From NCBI RefSeq assembly GCF_014641615.1, contig NZ_BMIB01000003.1:744001-808000 (forward strand): DNA of 64,000 bases, in the 5' to 3' direction. This stretch comes from Filimonas zeae (GTDB taxonomy: Bacteria; Bacteroidota; Bacteroidia; Chitinophagales; Chitinophagaceae). Shown here in pieces: positions 1-7,471 of the stretch. The notes under the pieces are model-generated. The model was given only the letters and a program-made list of their open reading frames with translations. It searched no databases and had not been told where the DNA came from. Position 1 is the stretch's first letter, and each line of letters opens with the position of its first letter. Position numbers and translations under genes: made by a program.

Positions 1-653
1 TTTCGGGTATTGATATTTACAAGGCAGATGTACTGGCCTGTTTATTTGTAGGCGGTATGATTCCGTTTATTTTTTCTTCACTGGCTATACGCGCGGTGGG
101 CGAGGCTGCCATGGCTATGGTTGAGGAAGTGCGCCGCCAGTTTAAGCAGATACCGGGTATTATGGAAGGGACTGCCAAACCGGAATATGAAAAATGTGTG
201 GCCATATCTACCAACGCTTCTATTAAAAAAATGATGCTGCCTGGGGCTATTGCCATCATATCTCCGTTGATTATCGGCTTTCTGGCAGGGCCTGAAGCGT
301 TGGGTGGTTTTCTGGCAGGTGCTACCGTGAGTGGTGTGTTAATGGGTATGTTTCAGAACAATGCCGGCGGTGCGTGGGATAATGCAAAGAAAAGCTTTGA
401 AAAAGGCGTGGATATAAACGGTCAGACCTATTATAAAAAGTCTGAACCGCACAAAGCTTCTGTAACGGGCGATACGGTAGGTGATCCGTTTAAAGATACC
501 TCCGGCCCCAGTATGAATATTCTCATTAAACTCATGTCCATAGTGTCCCTGGTAATTGCTCCTACTCTGGCGCAGATTCATCATACCCGTGGAGGAGATA
601 CGGTTGTAAAAAAGCCGGTGGTCATAAAACATCATCCTGTACGGCCCTCTTAG
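1..653 (+). CDS. hppA: Membrane-bound proton/sodium-translocating pyrophosphatase, C-terminal part (5' truncated by window)
   Basis: The reading frame is already open at base 3 and ends with TAG at 651-653, so only the last ~217 residues are present. The visible protein has several hydrophobic segments and the family signature GDTVGDPFKDTSGP, followed by N-I-L-I-K-L and a final membrane helix, all typical of the C-terminal half of H+/Na+-translocating inorganic pyrophosphatases. The enzyme hydrolyses cytoplasmic pyrophosphate and pumps cations across the inner membrane. The residues that separate K+-dependent from K+-independent and H+ from Na+ forms lie upstream of the window, so the subtype cannot be told. 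The C-terminus has a short His/Lys/Pro tail. A strong terminator follows directly. Confidence 0.93.
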   Translation, partial: SGIDIYKADVLACLFVGGMIPFIFSSLAIRAVGEAAMAMVEEVRRQFKQIPGIMEGTAKPEYEKCVAISTNASIKKMMLPGAIAIISPLIIGFLAGPEALGGFLAGATVSGVLMGMFQNNAGGAWDNAKKSFEKGVDINGQTYYKKSEPHKASVTGDTVGDPFKDTSGPSMNILIKLMSIVSLVIAPTLAQIHHTRGGDTVVKKPVVIKHHPVRPS

Positions 654-666
654 CGATTATTTTATT

Positions 667-695
667 AAAAGGCGTGATTTTCTCACGCCTTTTTT
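667..695 (+). terminator. Intrinsic terminator of the pyrophosphatase gene
   Basis: An A-rich left arm with GGCGTGA, a short TTTTC loop and TCACGCC are followed by a run of T. It sits 14 bases after the stop codon. Confidence 0.85.
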
Positions 696-719
696 GTTAC
701 CGGCCCACCTGTTTTAACA

Positions 720-748
720 TTTGTTAAATAGAAATTCTTTTATATTTG
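720..748 (+). promoter_or_regulatory. Bacteroidota-type promoter of the BlaI/BlaR1 operon
   Basis: A -33-like TTTG at 720-723 and a perfect -7 box TATATTTG (TAnnTTTG) at 741-748 are separated by 17 bases. The predicted transcription start, near 754, falls inside the palindrome at 750-765, which fits a repressible promoter. The call rests on the consensus only. Confidence 0.6.
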
Positions 749-749
749 A

Positions 750-765
750 TACGAAATAGTTCGTA
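750..765 (+). promoter_or_regulatory. Candidate BlaI-type operator (palindrome)
   Basis: Perfect 6-bp arms TACGAA and TTCGTA are separated by ATAG. The site overlaps the expected transcription start and lies 3 bases before the repressor start codon. BlaI/MecI repressors bind dyads of this general kind and regulate their own genes, so autoregulation is likely but inferred. Confidence 0.6.
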
Positions 766-767
766 AC

Positions 768-1157
768 ATGGGAAACGTAAAAAGCACAAAACCAACAGAA
801 GGGGAACTGGAGATACTGCAAATACTCTGGAACCGTGGGCAGGCAACAGTGCGCGAGGTGCATGAGGAATTAAGCCAGTATAAAGAAAGCGGTTATACTA
901 CTACCCTCAAATTAATGCAGATTATGTTTGAAAAAGGCACTGTAGTGCGCGATGATTCCAGCAAAACCCATATTTACCAGGCTAGTATTACCCGGGATAA
1001 TACCCAGAAACAATTGCTGGGCAAAATGGTGAATACGCTGTTTGGCGGCTCTACCAGTCAGCTGGTAATGCAGGCGCTGGGCAATAGTAATACCGCCCCT
1101 TCACCGGAGGAACTGGATGAAATTCAGCGTTTGCTGGACGATTTAAAAAAGCAGTAA
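768..1157 (+). CDS. BlaI/MecI/CopY-family transcriptional repressor
   Basis: The 129-residue product has the winged-helix layout of the Penicillinase_R family: GELEILQILW at the N-terminus, the recognition region near YTTTLKLMQIM, and a C-terminal dimerisation helix pair. In the classical systems such repressors are cut when a partner M56 metalloprotease senses a signal. Here the partner is the next gene, 12 bases downstream. No beta-lactamase gene is adjacent, so the regulated targets are unknown; Bacteroidota carry many such pairs without a resistance gene. Length is normal for the family. Confidence 0.9.
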   Translation: MGNVKSTKPTEGELEILQILWNRGQATVREVHEELSQYKESGYTTTLKLMQIMFEKGTVVRDDSSKTHIYQASITRDNTQKQLLGKMVNTLFGGSTSQLVMQALGNSNTAPSPEELDEIQRLLDDLKKQ

Positions 1158-1169
1158 ACTTATTACGAT

Positions 1170-3224
1170 ATGCAGGCACTGTACCACTCTCCTTTTTTAC
1201 AGGCGCTGGGATATGCTATTGCCAACAGTTTCTGGCAGGTAGCGCTGATCTGGTTGATTGTAACGGTATTGCACGGTGTATTGAAAACATCGTCTGCTGT
1301 AAAATACCGTATAGCAGTGTGGGCACAGTTTACAGGTTTTGCCTGGTTTGTGGTTACTTTCCGTTTTTATTATCAACGTTGTATATCGGCTGTGCGTGAA
1401 ATGGAAGCATTTCAATTGCCTGGTAATACCTCGTTTTATATTACACATACCAATACCGGATTCAGAAACAGCCTTACCGGTTTTCTGCTGAAAGCAGAGC
1501 AGTTGTTACCCTTTTTATCTGTGGCGTATTTATGTTTACTGGTATTTCTGGCTTTTAAGTGGATTGCCAGTTACCGGCAAACACAACAGATACGTTATAA
1601 CGGCCTGCTTAAAACGGATATTGACTGGCGGTTATTTGTACAAAAAGTATCTGCTCAGCTGGGTATTAAGAATAAGGTATCTATTTACCTGTCTGCACTG
1701 GTAAAAAGCCCGCTTACCATAGGGTTTCTGAAGCCCATTATTTTAATTCCGGTAGCCAGTATTAACCACCTTGCTGCCGAGCAGATGGAAGCAGTAATAC
1801 TGCATGAACTGGCACATATACGCCGGGCCGATTATCTTGTAAACCTGCTGCAGACGGTAGTGGAAATTATACTGTTCTTTAATCCTTTTACCCGTTTGCT
1901 GAGTTCTGTTATCCGCAAAGAGAGAGAGAATAGTTGTGATGACTGGGTATTGCAGTACCAGTATAACCCTGCTATGTATGCAGAGGCGTTGCTGAATATT
2001 GCCCGGTTGCAACAGCAACCGGTTTTGGCTATGCCGGCTGCGGGTGATAAAAAAGACTTGTTACCCCGGGTTAAGCGGATGTTGAACAAACAGGAAAAAA
2101 GCTTCGATTATAAACGTCATCTGGTAGCGCTGATGTTAATGACCTTTTTGTTGAGTGGTGCTGCCTGGCTGGCGCCCTCTGCTAACCGTTCTGCTGTTGC
2201 TGGTAAAGATAAAAAGGCGCAGCCGGTGGAAATTGAACCGGTAAGCCTGGCTGTAAATAATCCTTTATTTAATCCCGTATTTTTTCTGGCTGAAGAAAAG
2301 AAGAAACCGGCTTCGGGAACAGTAACCAATACAGTAAAGGTGGTAAGTGTTTCAATGGCAGTTGACCGGCCGGTAGCCAGCCAGCATGCAGCAATTACCG
2401 ATACATTACAAACTCTGGTGCTGACGGAAAAGCCAGCTGATGAGCCAACTGAAGCTATTATAGTACCCGTTGCGGAACGCACTATAGGGGCAGATGCGCC
2501 GGTAGTTACCAGAGCGGTGGCCACCTGGTCTGACAGGCAGCAAGTAGTTGTTACCGGAAGAAAAATGAATGTACACCGGCAGCGGCGTATGCAATACCTG
2601 CCTGTGTTTGCTGTTTTTGCGTCTATGCAGTCAAGAGTGAGGCCCCCCCGTTTACCGGAACCGGAAGATACAGTAAGGCGGGTAACCGGTTTTCGTGTAT
2701 CTCATCAGCCGCCGCGGCTGATGATGTTACAGCCTGTGGAAGAAATGCCAAGGCCTGCACCCCCTACTGCAGCCATGGTGTTAGAGCGTTTTCTGCAAAG
2801 CGGAAACGATAGTCTTAATCAGCAGGTACTAGTGAACATAGCCCTCGCAAAAAACAATACAGATTCAGTAAATGTGCTACGCAGGTTTTACCGGGAACTT
2901 TGGCAGCAAAGCCGTAAACACCGTGAGCAGGCTGAAGCCTCTAATGATATGCAGGATAAAGGCCATTGGGCCGTGTTTAAACCACTGGTAGTGGAACAGA
3001 TACACAGATCAGCCGACAAACTTAGTATGGCATCTGCTGATTCCGTTACTACCATTGTTACCGGAAAAGAAGGACGCAAACAATTTCACGTTATTATTAC
3101 TACCGGTGTAACTATGGTAAAACACAAGGTTGACCATAAAAAGCCTGCACAGGAAGAAACCGCTTACGGTGATAAAGAAATTACAACTGACATTGCAGCC
3201 GCAACTGAATTGGAAAAGGATTAA
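1170..3224 (+). CDS. BlaR1-like M56 zinc metalloprotease membrane protein
   Basis: The 684-residue protein has N-terminal membrane helices near residues 13-35, 48-66 and 110-132, then the zinc-protease motif HELAH at 212-216 and the third-ligand block ERENSCDD at about 251-258. A further membrane helix lies near 319-338. This is the M56 core of BlaR1/MecR1, which cleaves the cognate BlaI repressor encoded just upstream. The C-terminal ~340 residues do not look like the beta-lactam-binding sensor of BlaR1: they are rich in Val, Pro, Thr and charged residues and I recognise no domain. What it senses is therefore unknown. It ends 51 bases before the convergent PorP-like gene. Confidence 0.85.
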   Translation: MQALYHSPFLQALGYAIANSFWQVALIWLIVTVLHGVLKTSSAVKYRIAVWAQFTGFAWFVVTFRFYYQRCISAVREMEAFQLPGNTSFYITHTNTGFRNSLTGFLLKAEQLLPFLSVAYLCLLVFLAFKWIASYRQTQQIRYNGLLKTDIDWRLFVQKVSAQLGIKNKVSIYLSALVKSPLTIGFLKPIILIPVASINHLAAEQMEAVILHELAHIRRADYLVNLLQTVVEIILFFNPFTRLLSSVIRKERENSCDDWVLQYQYNPAMYAEALLNIARLQQQPVLAMPAAGDKKDLLPRVKRMLNKQEKSFDYKRHLVALMLMTFLLSGAAWLAPSANRSAVAGKDKKAQPVEIEPVSLAVNNPLFNPVFFLAEEKKKPASGTVTNTVKVVSVSMAVDRPVASQHAAITDTLQTLVLTEKPADEPTEAIIVPVAERTIGADAPVVTRAVATWSDRQQVVVTGRKMNVHRQRRMQYLPVFAVFASMQSRVRPPRLPEPEDTVRRVTGFRVSHQPPRLMMLQPVEEMPRPAPPTAAMVLERFLQSGNDSLNQQVLVNIALAKNNTDSVNVLRRFYRELWQQSRKHREQAEASNDMQDKGHWAVFKPLVVEQIHRSADKLSMASADSVTTIVTGKEGRKQFHVIITTGVTMVKHKVDHKKPAQEETAYGDKEITTDIAAATELEKD

Positions 3225-3275
3225 TTGGAGATGTATTTGTTTTCAGTAAATCAGGTACAGGAAACGGATTGATTA

Positions 3276-4316
3276 TTACCAGATGTTGCGCGGACACCAG
3301 TCGCCATAGGAATTACCCAGTGCAAAACCTACCAGTATTTCATGCGTACCGCTGCTTACATTGTTCAATTTAGAAGTAATATAGTCGTAAGAATAACTGA
3401 TGTTGATTTTAGGGTTAATGTTCATACCTACCATTGCACCAAAGCCATCTTTAAAGCGGTAGTTTAAACCTGTCCATAATACATCCTGCCATTGCAGTTT
3501 TGCATTTACATCCACACTCAACGGCGTTGGGGAAATCCATTTTAACATAGCGGAGGGCAATAAGCTTATTTCTTCTGTTAAAAACAGCATATAACCACCG
3601 GTTACAAAAAGGTGCGGTAATTGTTTGCCCAGCAAGGTTACACGGTTGCCATTAAGACCGCCATTGTTAAAACCTACACCCTGCGGAATAATGTTCATAG
3701 CAGATACACCAGCAAAGTAGCGCGCAGAATACAACCATAAACCCGCATTAAAATCCGGACGGATGCGGTTAACATAACCACTGCCCGAAACGGTAGGGTC
3801 TATAGGATATTGCTCGCCAAAATCAAGTTTGGCTGCGTTTAAACGTAAGGATTGAAAACCTGCGGAAATACCACCGCTTAAATTGGTTTTTGGAGACAGA
3901 CCAATATGATAGGTTAACGTTCCATAGCCGGAAAAGCGGTTCATAGGGCCAGTACGGTCGTTGATGATTGTTAAACCTGCTCCACCGTGTGCTGGTGGTG
4001 CCTCATATTCCGACCAGTAGTTTCTGCCGCGCGGGTTTTCGCCCGACATATGTGTACTGGTAATGGTTTGTTTGTCGTAATCACTTCGTTGTAAAGGACC
4101 ATGTACGGTAACATAGGAAGTCACTGGTGCTCCGTTGATACCTACCCACTGATGACGGTGGCTAAGTTTTACATCAACATAGTTTTCAATACCCGCCACG
4201 GCAGGATTGATAATGTAGCTGTTCAGTATGTACTGGGTGTATTGGGGACGCTGCTGTGCCTGCACCTGCATGAATGAACATGACAATGCCAATGCGGCAG
4301 CCAATAGGCTTTTCAT
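3276..4316 (-). CDS. PorP/SprF-family type IX secretion/gliding membrane protein
   Basis: The 346-residue protein has a clear signal peptide (about residues 1-20, ending MQVQA before QQ). It then has the family's opening pattern PQYTQYILNSYIINPAVAGI and the H-R-H-Q-W-V-G-I-N-G-A-P block. The rest alternates like an outer-membrane beta barrel. PorP/SprF proteins help deliver or anchor T9SS substrates at the outer membrane, often paired with one particular surface protein. No such partner lies next to it here, and it appears to be transcribed alone. Confidence 0.9.
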   Translation of the reverse strand: MKSLLAAALALSCSFMQVQAQQRPQYTQYILNSYIINPAVAGIENYVDVKLSHRHQWVGINGAPVTSYVTVHGPLQRSDYDKQTITSTHMSGENPRGRNYWSEYEAPPAHGGAGLTIINDRTGPMNRFSGYGTLTYHIGLSPKTNLSGGISAGFQSLRLNAAKLDFGEQYPIDPTVSGSGYVNRIRPDFNAGLWLYSARYFAGVSAMNIIPQGVGFNNGGLNGNRVTLLGKQLPHLFVTGGYMLFLTEEISLLPSAMLKWISPTPLSVDVNAKLQWQDVLWTGLNYRFKDGFGAMVGMNINPKINISYSYDYITSKLNNVSSGTHEILVGFALGNSYGDWCPRNIW

Positions 4317-4383
4317 ATTTTAAAAGTACCTCATGTAAAAACGTATACTATTCCCTTAAATCAGGGACCGGGGCTGAATACGC

Positions 4384-4989
4384 CTATAATGCATGAGGGC
4401 CAGCGCAAAAAAGTAAATCCAACACACTTATATTAGGGTGAAAACCTATCCTGTCCTGGAACATTTGAAAATAGGGAGATTGGTTTGCAGCATGTTGCTG
4501 ATAATTTTTAGGCTGCAGGCTATTGCGGGCATCTGTTACGTTTTGCGGGTAAACTGGTATATAAGTACCGGTGTTTTCTAATGTAACAGATAGCTTAAAT
4601 ACTTTTAACAGCCATTCCAGTATGCTGCGGTTTTTTTCAAATAGCAGCGTGTGCTGTTGAAAAATCAGCGCTTCTACGGTATGGGCATAGTATTCAAAAA
4701 AAGGGGCTTTGCGGTAGCAGGAAGTTATGGTACGCCATTGCTGCATCTGCCAGTTCTGGCTGTAGTCTATTTCGAGCAGGCGATAAGGTATCTTCTGATC
4801 GCGGCCATTTACCAGCGGAACAGATAAGTTAATAAGCCCATTGCTGCCGGCTATAATACAGCGGTTGCGGAAACTGTTCTTCTGATAGTTTTCGTAGTAC
4901 TCCAGTTGAACTAATGGGTATGCACACAACATTTTCAGGTAGCTGATACAAGGAAAATACTGGTTGTCAATTACTAGCGTTGTTTGCAT
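4384..4989 (-). CDS. WbqC-like family protein
   Basis: The 201-residue product begins with the WbqC signature (IDNQYFPCISYLKML, then SVPLVNGRDQKIPYRLLEIDY) and keeps the conserved W-R-T-I-x-S-x-Y-x-x-A-P-F-F-E-Y-Y block. It ends with F-H-P-N-I-S-V-L-D-L-L-F. WbqC proteins were first noted in O-antigen loci, but the enzyme activity is not established. Here the gene stands alone between a PorP-like gene and a divergent lipoprotein gene. A TATCTTTG box just upstream of the start codon suggests a short leader. Confidence 0.85.
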   Translation of the reverse strand: MQTTLVIDNQYFPCISYLKMLCAYPLVQLEYYENYQKNSFRNRCIIAGSNGLINLSVPLVNGRDQKIPYRLLEIDYSQNWQMQQWRTITSCYRKAPFFEYYAHTVEALIFQQHTLLFEKNRSILEWLLKVFKLSVTLENTGTYIPVYPQNVTDARNSLQPKNYQQHAANQSPYFQMFQDRIGFHPNISVLDLLFCAGPHAL

Positions 4990-4994
4990 GGCCG

Positions 4995-5002
4995 CAAAGA
5001 TA
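4995..5002 (-). promoter_or_regulatory. -7 box (TATCTTTG) of the WbqC-like gene
   Basis: Read on the minus strand this is a perfect TAnnTTTG box 5 bases before the start codon. No convincing -33 TTG is seen at the usual spacing, and the leader would be close to zero bases long. Confidence 0.4.
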
Positions 5003-5187
5003 CAGTGCTTATTTATTGTTGTACAGTGGTTTTTAACCGGAAACGGCCATTCAGAAAATACCAGACACCTGTAAGGGCCGCCAGCTGCCTTATCCCCGCA
5101 ACAAATAACATTTGTTTGGCCAATTTAAACATCAGTAAGGCAACAGAATAAACAGGTTAATATTACTTTGCAGTTAAACATTCACGT

Positions 5188-5649
5188 GTGAAAACAATTA
5201 CAAAGGGTATGCTGGCAGCGCTGCTGATACTAATAATGGCTGCTACTGCATGTAAAAAGCCGGCAGGTTTTGAATACCGGGGTATTAACAACGTTAAGCT
5301 GGAGAATATGAGCATGGACCGTAGTACTGTACTACTGAATATGGTTTATTATAATCCCAACAGCTTTGGCGTAAACCTGAAACATGTGGAGTGTGATGTG
5401 TTTGTAGACACCGGCTATATAGGGAAATACGTACTGGATACCATGATGCATATTGACAGGAAGGCGGAGTTTACCATACCTACCCGTATGGATGTAGATA
5501 TGCGCAGCCTGCTGAAAGGTGGTATGTCTGCCTTATTTGGTAACGACGTACAAATAACAGTAAAAGGAAAAACCCGTGTGGGCAAAGGCGGCATTTTTGT
5601 AAATGTGCCTTTTGATTTTACCGGTAAGTATAAGATACCATTGTTTTAA
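5188..5649 (+). CDS. LEA type 2 (water-stress/hypersensitive-response) family lipoprotein
   Basis: The 153-residue protein starts at a GTG; an ATG seven codons later (5209) is also possible. A hydrophobic stretch ends in a lipobox (AATAC at the cleavage cysteine), so it should be lipid-anchored. The mature part has the LEA_2 pattern: N-V-K-L-E-N, then L-L-N-M-V-Y-Y-N-P-N, then the I-D-R-K-A-E-F-T-I-P block of an immunoglobulin-like beta sandwich. Such proteins are linked to stress in plants, but the bacterial role is unknown. It is monocistronic and closed by a strong terminator. Confidence 0.8.
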   Translation: MKTITKGMLAALLILIMAATACKKPAGFEYRGINNVKLENMSMDRSTVLLNMVYYNPNSFGVNLKHVECDVFVDTGYIGKYVLDTMMHIDRKAEFTIPTRMDVDMRSLLKGGMSALFGNDVQITVKGKTRVGKGGIFVNVPFDFTGKYKIPLF

Positions 5650-5668
5650 CGGCCTTGTGTAAAATAGT

Positions 5669-5717
5669 AACGCCTGAACAGGTATTTTTTAATAACTCTG
5701 TTCAGGCGTTTTTTATT
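5669..5717. terminator. Bidirectional intrinsic terminator
   Basis: Twelve-base perfect arms (AACGCCTGAACA and TGTTCAGGCGTT) are followed by TTTTTAT. It lies between the convergent LEA-type gene and the metal-associated-domain gene and could serve both. Confidence 0.85.
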
Positions 5718-5732
5718 TAATAGCTATCAGCA

Positions 5733-6143
5733 TTATTGCTGCGGAGGAATATTACAAGGCTTGCCTTTCTGTGGTCCACCACCCTCTTCAGGGCGTTTGC
5801 AAACTGGTGGCAACGTTTTGTAAGAATCTTCTGTGGCTTTGGTTTCGTCTGCATCAAAACCTGCATTGTTAATAGCGGTTTTAATATAATCAGGAGTAAT
5901 GCGGGATGGCATGTATTGAATACGTATAGTTCCGGCACCCATTACAATCTGCCATTTAACAATACCTGCATCGCTGTTCGGACCTTTTTCGCGGGTGAGG
6001 TATTTTTCCAGCCTGTCTTTACATTCCCAGCATTTCAGCTGCGGAACTTTCAGGGTAATCCATTCTGCTTTTTTTTCCTGTGCGTTTGCTTTAACTGCTA
6101 ACAGCATTAAGCCGGCCGCAAACAGGGAAACCATTTTTTTCAT
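5733..6143 (-). CDS. Exported heavy-metal-associated (HMA)-like domain protein
   Basis: The start was set at the ATG at 6143, which is preceded by an AAAGAAAG purine stretch; a longer reading frame adds seven residues before the signal peptide. The 136-residue product has a signal peptide (MKKMVSLFAAGLMLLAVKANA). It then shows an HMA-like ferredoxin fold: ITLKVPQLKCWECKDRLEKYL, with a CxxC pair in the metal-binding loop position, a later I-R-I-Q-Y strand, and A-I-N-N-A-G-F-D-A-D. The CWEC pair suggests metal binding or redox chemistry in the periplasm. The tail is Pro/Gly rich. No metal transporter is adjacent. Confidence 0.7.
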   Translation of the reverse strand: MKKMVSLFAAGLMLLAVKANAQEKKAEWITLKVPQLKCWECKDRLEKYLTREKGPNSDAGIVKWQIVMGAGTIRIQYMPSRITPDYIKTAINNAGFDADETKATEDSYKTLPPVCKRPEEGGGPQKGKPCNIPPQQ

Positions 6144-6184
6144 ATTACTTTCTTTTAAGGTCAATCAGAAAACAGGAATCGGGC

Positions 6185-6232
6185 AAGTCAAAATTCAAAA
6201 CACAAAATTCAAAACACAAAATTCAAAACTCC
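6185..6232. repeat. A-rich short tandem repeat between genes
   Basis: About three copies of an AAAATTCAAAACAC-like unit lie between the HMA-like gene and pyrE. Similar degenerate TCAAAA-type runs occur at 11121-11217 and 13921-13955, always between genes. Confidence 0.6.
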
Positions 6233-6238
6233 CGGGTA

Positions 6239-6871
6239 CTACTTGCCCCAGGCTCCCGGGTTGTTACGCCAATCCAGCAGCAGTGCTTCCATTTCCGCTG
6301 GCACGGTGCCTTTTTCCAGTGCCAGTTGTATCAGTGCGCCGTAGTTGGTAAGGGAATGTAAGTTAACGCCTGCTTTTTCAAAATTTTCCACCGCAGCTGC
6401 AAAACCATAGTTAAAGATGGAAACCATACCGGTAGTTTGCAAACCTGCGTTTTTAAGCACATCCACTACCTGCAGGCTGCTTTTTCCGGTAGAAATAAGA
6501 TCTTCTACTACCACTACCTGCTGCCCCTGCTCATAAAAACCTTCAATCTGGTTACCCAGTCCATGCTCTTTGGGTTTGGGGCGTACATAAATATAAGGCA
6601 GCTTCAGCTGATCAGCAATCATAGCGCCCCAGGGAATACCTGCTGTGGCTACGCCTGCTACCACTTCCGCTTCCGGATATTTTTCAAACACTACATTGCA
6701 CAACTCGCTTTTTACAAAATCTCTTATAAAAGGGAAACTCAGTACTCTTCTGTTATCACAATAAATAGGGCTTTTCCAGCCGCTGGCCCAGGTATAGGGT
6801 TCTGTTGGGTTCAACTTAACCGCTCCTGACTGTAATAATTTCTCTGCTACCGCTTTTTCGTTGGATGTCAT
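6239..6871 (-). CDS. pyrE: Orotate phosphoribosyltransferase
   Basis: This 210-residue cytoplasmic enzyme makes orotidine monophosphate from orotate and PRPP in de novo pyrimidine synthesis. The type I PRTase PRPP-binding loop VVVVEDLISTGKS is at about residues 119-131, and Y-V-R-P-K-P-K-E-H-G-L-G-N matches the catalytic flexible loop. Length is normal. It is divergent from the Nudix gene with a short shared promoter region. No other pyr gene lies nearby. Confidence 0.95.
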   Translation of the reverse strand: MTSNEKAVAEKLLQSGAVKLNPTEPYTWASGWKSPIYCDNRRVLSFPFIRDFVKSELCNVVFEKYPEAEVVAGVATAGIPWGAMIADQLKLPYIYVRPKPKEHGLGNQIEGFYEQGQQVVVVEDLISTGKSSLQVVDVLKNAGLQTTGMVSIFNYGFAAAVENFEKAGVNLHSLTNYGALIQLALEKGTVPAEMEALLLDWRNNPGAWGK

Positions 6872-6933
6872 AACGTTATTTTCAAAACAAGTAGCACGAA
6901 ATTCGCGTTAATTTGCAGAAAACCATTTACCTG

Positions 6934-7344
6934 ATGAAAAAAATAATTGCCGCAGGCGGTCTTGTTACCAATGACCAGGGAGATTTACTGATGATTTACA
7001 GAAGGGGAAAGTGGGATTTACCCAAGGGAAAACAGGATGATGGAGAGTCCATTGCTGCCTGTGCGGTAAGAGAGGTAGAAGAAGAAACCGGACTGAAGCA
7101 GGTGATACTGGGCGACAGTCTGGGGATTACGCTCCACACTTATGAGCAGGATGGTGTGGAAATAGAAAAAGAAACCCATTGGTTTAAAATGTTGGCTCCG
7201 GGCGTACAACAGCTTGTTCCTCAGACAGAAGAGGATATTGAAAAAATTGAATGGGCAAATAAAGCTGCTTTAAAAACCTATTTACAGAATACTTATGCTA
7301 ATATTGCAGAGATCGTAGCCCGCAGCGGGCATGAAACAGCGTAG
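6934..7344 (+). CDS. Nudix hydrolase
   Basis: The ATG at 6934 is preferred over a TTG seven codons upstream. The 136-residue product has a full Nudix box, G-x5-E-x7-REVEEETGL, at about residues 32-54. It is preceded by R-G-K-W-D-L-P-K-G-K, which is typical of diadenosine polyphosphate/8-oxo-dGTP-type enzymes. It should hydrolyse a nucleoside diphosphate linked to another group, but the substrate cannot be told from sequence. It is divergent from pyrE, which may hint at nucleotide metabolism. Confidence 0.9.
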   Translation: MKKIIAAGGLVTNDQGDLLMIYRRGKWDLPKGKQDDGESIAACAVREVEEETGLKQVILGDSLGITLHTYEQDGVEIEKETHWFKMLAPGVQQLVPQTEEDIEKIEWANKAALKTYLQNTYANIAEIVARSGHETA

Positions 7345-7461
7345 TTTACGCAAACCCCTTATTATCTATAACCGCAGAGCTTGCAATAAGCTGGTTTTCA
7401 ATCAACATACCCCTTTTTTATCATTTTTATTTTTGTGAAAACGGAACTGTTTTTGCAAACG

Positions 7462-7468
7462 AAGGAGG
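7462..7468 (+). promoter_or_regulatory. Unusually strong Shine-Dalgarno (AAGGAGG) for OtsAB
   Basis: AAGGAGG lies 3 bases before the ATG at 7472. Most genes in the window lack such a site. A perfect -7-type box TATTTTTG lies just upstream at 7428-7435. Confidence 0.6.
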
Positions 7469-7471
7469 ACT

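Noticed and set aside
6185..6232. CRISPR-like or attachment-site repeat
   Set aside because: Short A-rich tandem units without spacers or a nearby integrase.
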